Shown here: in pieces, positions 1-3,998 of the stretch
Numbering within the stretch: the stretch's first letter is position 1
How the letters are laid out: every line of letters starts with the position of its first letter
Assembly (NCBI GenBank): GCA_031276775.1
Contig: JAISML010000076.1
Coordinates: 1-5,649 of the forward strand
Source: Eubacteriales Family XIII. Incertae Sedis bacterium
Lineage (GTDB): Bacteria; Bacillota; Clostridia; Peptostreptococcales; Anaerovoracaceae
Direction of reading: 5' to 3'
DNA: 5,649 bases
Position numbers and translations under genes: made by a program
The notes under the pieces: model-generated
Database searches by the model: none
What the model was told of the DNA's origin: nothing
What the model saw: the letters and a program-made list of their open reading frames with translations, nothing else

Positions 1-153
1 GCGCGCCTTGCCGCCCGTTTCAACCGAGATGTCATCCTGAAGGTCGATCGCCTGCATGACGGAACGAATCAGATGATATCCGTTTTCCAGTCTTCCGGTC
101 ACGTCAAGGCTGAGATTGATCTTTGCAAACGCCTGTACGGAAACCTCGTTCAT
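1..153 (-). CDS. ispE: IspE, 4-diphosphocytidyl-2-C-methyl-D-erythritol kinase (partial, N-terminal 51 residues)
   Basis: This is the start of a gene that runs off the left edge; the frame stays open to base 1. The 51 visible residues carry the IspE N-terminal signature: AKINLSLDVTG (residues 10-20), then ENGYHLIRSVMQAIDL (23-38). Lys11, Tyr26 and His27 align with Lys10, Tyr25 and His26 of the E. coli enzyme; Tyr25/His26 contact the cytosine of the substrate. The enzyme is a cytoplasmic GHMP-family kinase. It phosphorylates the 2-hydroxyl of CDP-methylerythritol with ATP in the non-mevalonate (MEP) route to isoprenoids. The ATG at 153-151 lies 5 bp after the stop of the Ig-like gene. Only a weak purine-rich stretch (AAGAGA) precedes it, so translation is probably coupled to the upstream gene. 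The ATP-binding glycine-rich loop and the rest of the protein lie outside the window. Confidence 0.93.
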   Translation of the reverse strand, partial: MNEVSVQAFAKINLSLDVTGRLENGYHLIRSVMQAIDLQDDISVETGGKAR

Positions 154-158
154 CGCGC

Positions 159-1115
159 TTATCTCTTATTCTTTCCCTTGCCTTTTTTCCCTTTTTGCGC
201 CGACGTATTTTTTGCGCGCTTCGCCGCCGCCTCTTTCGCCCTTTGCTCCGCGAGCGCTTTGCGCCCCGTCTTGTACGCGCTGCCGCCCGCAGAGATCGGC
301 TTGGCGCCTTTCACCCGCTTCGTGTGCGGTTTTTCAGGCTCGGATTCCGATTCCGGCTTCTGTTTGCCGTCCTCGGAAGTGCCGCTCAGCCGCTTGGCTT
401 TCTTTTCCTTTTCTTTTTCTATCAGAGCCAACGCCTGCTGCAGTGTGATGCCCTTGTCTTTCGCCAACTTGTAGGGATTGACTTTGCCCTCCCGCATCAC
501 CGCTTCCGCCTGCGCTTTCGCCTTGCGCCTGTTCGAGATGAACGTCATGGCGATCATACCCGCCACCATCACGAACATCAGAAGCATGTACACCTGCGTA
601 TTGCCCGTCGTGTCAACCGTCGTAAAGGTGATCGTCTCCTCCCCGACGAGGGTGCGGGCGTCCGCGGATCTGAGTTCGTCGGAGATGGTCAACGTATACT
701 TGCTGTCGGATTCCAAACTGCCGCTCTTCGGCACTGCGGTGACCAGGATGTAATCGTTGCGTTTGCTGCCGTAATACGCTTCCGTCTTGACGGTCTTTCC
801 CTTGCTGTCCGTCAGTTTGAAACAGTCGGAATTATTCTTCCGCACAGCTTCGGCCGCCACATTGCCGTCGAAAAAGAGTTTGATCCCCACGTTTTGCACA
901 GGCATGTTCTTGCCGTCGTTCGGCGGATAGCTCTCAGTGAGTTTCAGCGGGGACAGATCTCCGCTTGCGGCGGAGATCTGCGCAACCGTCGCAAACGCAA
1001 ACAATACTGTCGCTGCGGCGATCAGAAAAACGATCGTCGCGATGCTTCGCGCAAAGCCGCAGCATCCGTCCGTTTGCGCGGATATCCTCATCACCGATGT
1101 AAAACCTTTCCTCAT
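159..1115 (-). CDS. Membrane-anchored Ig-like (Big_5/SbsA-type) domain protein with basic cytoplasmic tail
   Basis: A 318-residue protein of unknown specific function. A short basic N-terminus is followed by a hydrophobic segment (about residues 25-45) ending in AQISAASG. This is either a signal peptide with a possible cleavage site near residue 49 or an uncleaved anchor. Residues about 57-167 look like a bacterial Ig-like beta-sandwich of the SbsA/Big_5 type: ESYPPNDGKNMPV near the start, a YTLTIS strand at 140-145 and a closing ETITFTT. A second membrane helix covers about 174-194 (VYMLLMFVMVAGMIAMTFIS). The remaining 124 residues are highly charged, with VNPYKLAKDKGITLQQALAL, a KEKEKKAKR run and a KGKKGKGKNKR end. 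The predicted topology is Ig domain outside, basic tail inside. The ATG start is well supported by GGAGGG at 1123-1128 with a 7-base spacer. The gene sits 23 bp after tadA and 5 bp before ispE, so it is probably in their operon. A role in cell-surface or envelope organisation is only a guess from the layout. Confidence 0.82.
   Translation of the reverse strand: MRKGFTSVMRISAQTDGCCGFARSIATIVFLIAAATVLFAFATVAQISAASGDLSPLKLTESYPPNDGKNMPVQNVGIKLFFDGNVAAEAVRKNNSDCFKLTDSKGKTVKTEAYYGSKRNDYILVTAVPKSGSLESDSKYTLTISDELRSADARTLVGEETITFTTVDTTGNTQVYMLLMFVMVAGMIAMTFISNRRKAKAQAEAVMREGKVNPYKLAKDKGITLQQALALIEKEKEKKAKRLSGTSEDGKQKPESESEPEKPHTKRVKGAKPISAGGSAYKTGRKALAEQRAKEAAAKRAKNTSAQKGKKGKGKNKR
954..980. repeat. 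Perfect 11-bp inverted repeat inside the Ig-like gene
   Basis: CAGATCTCCGC (954-964) and its exact reverse complement (970-980) flank a 5-base loop. The mRNA could form an 11-bp hairpin. It covers codons for residues about 46-54, exactly where the N-terminal hydrophobic segment passes into the mature region. No T-run follows in the direction of transcription, so it is not an intrinsic terminator. Confidence 0.75.
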
Positions 1116-1122
1116 TCAATCT

Positions 1123-1128
1123 CCCTCC
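1123..1128 (-). promoter_or_regulatory. Shine-Dalgarno site of the Ig-like protein gene
   Basis: GGAGGG lies 7 bases before the ATG at 1115. It is the clearest ribosome-binding site in the window and fixes this start. Confidence 0.8.
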
Positions 1129-1138
1129 GTGATCGCCG

Positions 1139-1585
1139 TTATTTTCTCAATGCGGCAAAGTATTCCTTGAGCAACGCGGCGCATTCCCCGCGCAGTATTC
1201 CGACTTCATAGACCGACGCATGATTGAGAACCCCGGAAGTGAGAATGTCCCTCACACTGCCGGCGGCCCCGCTCTTGGGACTCTCCGTTCCCGCATACAC
1301 CGCGTCGAGTCGAGCCAAAATGCACGCGCCCGCGCACATGACGCAGGGTTCCGCAGTGACATACATCGAACAACCCGAAAGACGCCATCCGCCCAAAACC
1401 CTGACCGCTTCCCGAATCGCGATCATCTCCGCGTGCATGGTGGGATCCTTTTCGGTCTCCGTGCGATTGTAACCCCGCGCCACCACCTGACCGTCCCTAA
1501 CGATGACGGCGCCGATGGGAACCTCGCCCGCACCCGCCGCTTTGCGCGCTTCACCGATCGCTTCTTTCATGAAACGCTCCCGCAA
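1139..1585 (-). CDS. tadA: TadA, tRNA-specific adenosine deaminase
   Basis: TadA converts adenosine 34 in the anticodon of tRNA-Arg(ACG) to inosine. It is a zinc-dependent cytidine-deaminase-fold enzyme, usually a homodimer. With the start chosen here the protein has 148 residues. It shows GEVPIGAVIV (20-29), the zinc and proton-shuttle motif HAE (51-53; His51 ligand, Glu53 catalytic) and PCVMC (80-84; Cys81 and Cys84 ligands), all intact, then the family's C-terminal helix. The frame is open up to a GTG at 1624, but a good promoter (1615-1643) has its -10 box inside those first codons, so that GTG would not be on the transcript. The TTG at 1585 has GAGG 5 bases upstream and gives about the N-terminal length seen in Bacillus subtilis and Staphylococcus aureus TadA. 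The ATG at 1570 has GGGAG 6 bases upstream and is the main alternative. The function is certain; the start is not. Confidence 0.93.
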   Translation of the reverse strand: MRERFMKEAIGEARKAAGAGEVPIGAVIVRDGQVVARGYNRTETEKDPTMHAEMIAIREAVRVLGGWRLSGCSMYVTAEPCVMCAGACILARLDAVYAGTESPKSGAAGSVRDILTSGVLNHASVYEVGILRGECAALLKEYFAALRK

Positions 1586-1614
1586 GTTGTCCTCATGATC
1601 CGCCACAATGTCTG

Positions 1615-1643
1615 ATGATATCACAAACGCCCGCGAATTTCAA
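1615..1643 (-). promoter_or_regulatory. Predicted sigma-A-type promoter of tadA
   Basis: Reading the minus strand, TTGAAA (1643-1638, 5 of 6 consensus bases) is followed by a 17-base spacer and TATCAT (1620-1615, 5 of 6). TGA directly before it makes an extended -10 box (TGn). Transcription would begin near 1608. The leader is then about 23 bases to the TTG start or 38 bases to the ATG start of tadA, each with its own Shine-Dalgarno-like sequence. It lies mostly in the short gap after the acetyltransferase gene and would drive tadA, the Ig-like gene and ispE. Confidence 0.65.
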
Positions 1644-1656
1644 GAAAATGCCGCGC

Positions 1657-2025
1657 TTACAGATGCACGCGCAACCGTATGCGCCGACCCGGAGCGCGTT
1701 CTTCCGTGATGTGCCGGCGCTCAGCAAGTTTTCGGAGGATGCCGAGGGACGCGGCGTTCTCCGCTTCGCAGAAGATCGTCACCGAAATCAGACCTTTGCG
1801 TTTCGCCAAATCGATCATCCGGTCAAGCGCGCGGGCGGCATAGCCTTGTCCTCTGTGGGCGGGCGTGATGTAATAACCGATGTTGCCCGTCCTCAGAGCC
1901 AGAGCCGCGTCCGTCACCAACCAGCAATACCCCACCGCTTCGCGTCTGTCGCCGCGAATGGTGTAATGATGGATGTTTTGCCGCAACAGATGGGCGGACA
2001 CATCGTCGTCCGGAACAAGGTACAC
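1657..2025 (-). CDS. Short GNAT-family N-acetyltransferase
   Basis: A 122-residue protein with the core of the GNAT fold, which transfers an acetyl group from acetyl-CoA to an amine. NIGYYITPAHRGQGYAARAL (residues 48-67) holds strand beta-4 and the acetyl-CoA pyrophosphate loop R58-x-x-G61-x-A63. A helix (DRMIDLAKRKG), strand beta-5 (ISVTIFCEAEN, with Asn90) and a final basic segment follow. The region before beta-4 is only about 47 residues, so the first strand and helices are reduced compared with usual 150-180-residue GNATs. The start is a GTG with GGAG (2036-2039) 10 bases upstream, just after the stop codon of the GntR gene, which argues for coupled translation. The substrate cannot be told: small molecule, peptide and ribosomal protein are all possible. 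It shares the reading frame of the GntR gene, separated from it by the TAG stop and five codons. Confidence 0.8.
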   Translation of the reverse strand: MYLVPDDDVSAHLLRQNIHHYTIRGDRREAVGYCWLVTDAALALRTGNIGYYITPAHRGQGYAARALDRMIDLAKRKGLISVTIFCEAENAASLGILRKLAERRHITEERAPGRRIRLRVHL

Positions 2026-2040
2026 GGGCCCGTATCTCCG

Positions 2041-2766
2041 CTATGGAACCATGATGGTTTCCCTCAATTGCAAAACGTTGGTGTTTACAACGGAGATCGT
2101 GTATTCAACAATATCTCCCGCCCCGTCGTGACAGAAGTCCGTTATGATGAGAATGGGGAAGGATTTCTTTTTCAGTTGCAGCACCTCGGATGTCCGCCCG
2201 TCCGCAATGCCGCCCGCCATCGTGCGTTCGATCCGTTTGATTCCGCGACCAATCGCGGCGAGATACTTGTGAAACCCCAACGATGCCGTTTTGATGTTCT
2301 GTCTAAGTCTCGGCGCCGTTTTTTGCGCGATAAACGTTCGAGAATACACAAGGGGGATACCGTCGCCCAGGCGGATCCGTTCCATGATGAAAAACGGCTC
2401 CTTTTCATCGATTTTCAGCTTTTCAGCCATGACCGCGTCTCCCTCGGACAGCTCAATGCCGAGCAACCGCGTGTCCACATGAAACCCGCTTTTCTTGATT
2501 TGATTGGGCAGGTCCGTCGCGTTGCCCGTCTTTTGCCGCAGCAGAACCGTGGTGCCGACACCCTTTTTCCGACTCAGATACCCCTCGTACACAAGGGCGC
2601 TGACAGCCTGCCTTACCGTAGTGCGGCTCAGATCGTATTGCATCATCAGACTCTGTTCGGTCGGAATCAAATCGCCCGGTTTGTAAACGCCTTTGACGAT
2701 GTCGTTCTGCAAGATCTCTTTCAATTGATAATACAGCGGAATGGGAACGCTTTTGTTGATGTTCAT
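2041..2766 (-). CDS. GntR-family transcriptional regulator, HutC/UTRA subfamily
   Basis: A complete 241-residue regulator, a normal length for the HutC subfamily. Residues about 8-75 form the winged helix-turn-helix: PLYYQLKEILQNDI (10-23), PGDLIPTEQSL (30-40), the recognition helix SRTTVRQAVSALVYEGYL (47-64) and the wing RKKGVGTTV (66-74). Residues about 90-235 form a UTRA effector domain, with ERIRLGDGIPLVYSRTFI (129-146) and VEYTISVVNTN (220-230). UTRA regulators usually bind sugar phosphates or similar small metabolites and release DNA on binding. The ligand here is unknown. The isomerase and dehydrogenase-like genes just upstream make a hexose or hexitol phosphate likely. The ATG is the only usable start, since a stop codon lies closely upstream in frame. 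AAAGAGG precedes it by only 2 bases, an unusually short spacing. It has its own promoter with an operator-like palindrome, so autoregulation is likely. Confidence 0.92.
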   Translation of the reverse strand: MNINKSVPIPLYYQLKEILQNDIVKGVYKPGDLIPTEQSLMMQYDLSRTTVRQAVSALVYEGYLSRKKGVGTTVLLRQKTGNATDLPNQIKKSGFHVDTRLLGIELSEGDAVMAEKLKIDEKEPFFIMERIRLGDGIPLVYSRTFIAQKTAPRLRQNIKTASLGFHKYLAAIGRGIKRIERTMAGGIADGRTSEVLQLKKKSFPILIITDFCHDGAGDIVEYTISVVNTNVLQLRETIMVP

Positions 2767-2784
2767 AGCCTCTTTCGCCCGATT

Positions 2785-2801
2785 TTGTCACAGCGTCACA
2801 A
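2785..2801. promoter_or_regulatory. Operator-like palindrome ahead of the GntR gene
   Basis: TTGTCAC-AGC-GTCACAA on the plus strand is a 17-bp imperfect palindrome: two 7-base arms, 6 of 7 positions matching, 3-base centre. It fits the general GT...AC pattern of GntR-family sites. It starts about 4 bases after the predicted transcription start and ends 18 bases before the gntR ATG, where a bound repressor would block initiation. On the minus strand it also reads as the direct repeat TGTGAC-GC-TGTGAC. That the neighbouring GntR protein binds it is inference. Confidence 0.5.
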
Positions 2802-2810
2802 CATTGCTAT

Positions 2811-2839
2811 ATTATAATATACTCATCCGCAAGATTCAA
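2811..2839 (-). promoter_or_regulatory. Strong sigma-A-type promoter of the GntR gene
   Basis: On the minus strand, TTGAAT (2839-2834) is followed by exactly 17 bases and a perfect TATAAT (2816-2811), inside an AT-rich patch that stands out from the GC-rich surroundings. Predicted transcription start is near 2804, giving a leader of about 39 bases. The -35 box lies inside the last codons of the dehydrogenase-like gene. The regulator can therefore be expressed independently of the sugar genes, although readthrough from upstream is also possible because no terminator is visible. Confidence 0.72.
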
Positions 2840-3977
2840 CTTTCTCCCACACGCGGGCGAAAATTCGTTTCCCGATCTCATCAACGCACCACATTGTTTC
2901 GCAACGCGTTTTCGCGTCCGGCGCGGACATGCGTCCCCTGCCGATCTCGTTCGCCACGATCGCCGCGACGACATCCGTGCCGGCGCCGATGTCGTACGCA
3001 TTCCTGCCTGCGAGCACAACGGGATATACGATGCGTTCTTTGTAATCGAGCTTATCCCAGATTCCACGCGCAATACTTTCCATCGGGCGCGAACCGTTGT
3101 CTGCCCCGCCCATCCGTTCCATATAAAAAGATCTCCATCGTGCGTACTCTTCGTCGGACATGCCGTACGCAGTTTGCAGCGCAAGTCGAATCAGGTTGAA
3201 ATACGGAGCGAGACGCGCCTGCAATGCCGCGTCCCGCACTGCCGCGCCAAAACCCGCAAGGTTTTCCATAAGACCGAAATACGCGACCACATCCGCGAAC
3301 GTGTTCATCAAAAACCGCTTGCGCATAAAATCCTTCTCGAGATTTTCCACCGACGGAATGAGTCGGATACGGGTATCGGGCAATACTTTCGCGTCCACGC
3401 CGATTTCAAAAAAAGGCTCCGTGATGACGGACATCCGATCCGAGGGATCGGATGCACACCCTCTGTCCACAACGGTATCCGGTATTTTGATCCGTTCGGG
3501 CGCCCCACCGTTTTCGCGCAGCAAACCGGAAAAAAACCGTGACACATTTTCGATGTTCTCACAGCACAGAACACGCCGATCCCCGTCCGATCCGTCCGCC
3601 CACGCGCGGCGGATCAGCGCGGCGACGCCGCCCAGGTTTTCGCGGCGCACGGAGGTGGTGACCGTATCCGCTTTTCTGACGCATGCCACAATGCGCGCAT
3701 CCTCACCGCCGATCAGCATCGCGTCCTCCACGTCGATGTCGCGCTCGGATCGGGAAACCTCGGACGCGATCTTCATGCGGTATTTTTTCTTCTCTTTTAA
3801 ATACGCGACGACTTCGGGGTTCGCGTCAACCACCGCGACCTTGTATCCGCTGTCGCGCAGAACAGGGATGACCAATCCTTTCCCCAGCGCGCCGGCGCCG
3901 AAATGCACAACCGTTTTCCTCTGTTCCATACGCTCTTCGATTCGTTTCCGAATCGCCTCCTTTCTTTTCTTGAACAT
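2823..3977 (-). CDS. Mannitol-1-phosphate 5-dehydrogenase-like protein (polyol dehydrogenase family)
   Basis: A 384-residue member of the long-chain mannitol dehydrogenase family, similar in size to E. coli MtlD. The Rossmann NAD-binding motif is HFGAGALGKG (25-34), with Asp51 at the end of the second strand in the NAD-selecting position. The CEN motif (139-141), VVDR (169-172) and the active-site segment RKRFLMNTFADVVAYFG (219-235) follow in family order. Lys220 and Asn225 match the catalytic Lys and the Asn of the family. The usual His three residues after that Asn is Ala228. KLDYKERIVYP matches the KL...R..KP segment of MtlD. True MtlD oxidises mannitol-1-phosphate to fructose-6-phosphate; the missing His makes activity or substrate uncertain. 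The start is unclear. The ATG at 3977 adds a basic 16-residue leader and lies in a hairpin, while the ATG at 3929 (Met17) matches the usual family start. It follows the isomerase by 21 bp, so the two are probably one operon. Confidence 0.82.
   Translation of the reverse strand: MFKKRKEAIRKRIEERMEQRKTVVHFGAGALGKGLVIPVLRDSGYKVAVVDANPEVVAYLKEKKKYRMKIASEVSRSERDIDVEDAMLIGGEDARIVACVRKADTVTTSVRRENLGGVAALIRRAWADGSDGDRRVLCCENIENVSRFFSGLLRENGGAPERIKIPDTVVDRGCASDPSDRMSVITEPFFEIGVDAKVLPDTRIRLIPSVENLEKDFMRKRFLMNTFADVVAYFGLMENLAGFGAAVRDAALQARLAPYFNLIRLALQTAYGMSDEEYARWRSFYMERMGGADNGSRPMESIARGIWDKLDYKERIVYPVVLAGRNAYDIGAGTDVVAAIVANEIGRGRMSAPDAKTRCETMWCVDEIGKRIFARVWEKVESCG
3432..3454. repeat. Perfect 10-bp inverted repeat inside the dehydrogenase-like gene
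   Basis: CATCCGATCC (3432-3441) and its exact reverse complement (3445-3454) flank GAG. It lies in the codons for the ASDPSDRM stretch just after the conserved VVDR motif. No T-run follows in the direction of transcription. It may simply result from the codons used. Confidence 0.65.
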
Positions 3978-3992
3978 GGGGTTCCCCCATGT
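3974..3992. repeat. Perfect 8-bp hairpin over the first possible start of the dehydrogenase-like gene
   Basis: ACATGGGG-TTC-CCCCATGT is a perfect inverted repeat with a 3-base loop in the 21-bp gap after the isomerase gene. In the mRNA its second arm contains the ATG at 3977, so folding would bury that start. No T-run follows, so it is not an intrinsic terminator. It could adjust translation of the second gene or show that the real start is further in. Confidence 0.65.
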
Positions 3993-3998
3993 CCTGCG

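Noticed and set aside
123..1211. 362-codon open frame on the plus strand
   Set aside because: Arg/Phe/Leu-rich product with no family features, antisense to the Ig-like gene; a shadow of its lysine- and alanine-rich codons.
2041..2043. TAG as a sense codon (recoding)
   Set aside because: The isomerase gene also ends naturally at TAG, right after its normal C-terminus, and the regulator has full length at its TAG.
2785..2813. Plus-strand promoter (TTGTCA with TATATT, 17-base spacing)
   Set aside because: It would transcribe antisense into the dehydrogenase-like gene with no gene to serve; the match comes from the palindromic operator and the symmetrical AT-rich -10 region.
1615..2817. 400-codon open frame on the plus strand
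   Set aside because: It is antisense to both the acetyltransferase and the GntR gene, shows no recognisable domain, and results from codon bias of two minus-strand genes that share a frame.
3974..3992. Intrinsic terminator between isomerase and dehydrogenase-like genes
   Set aside because: The stem is good, but no T-run follows in the direction of transcription and the next gene begins at once.
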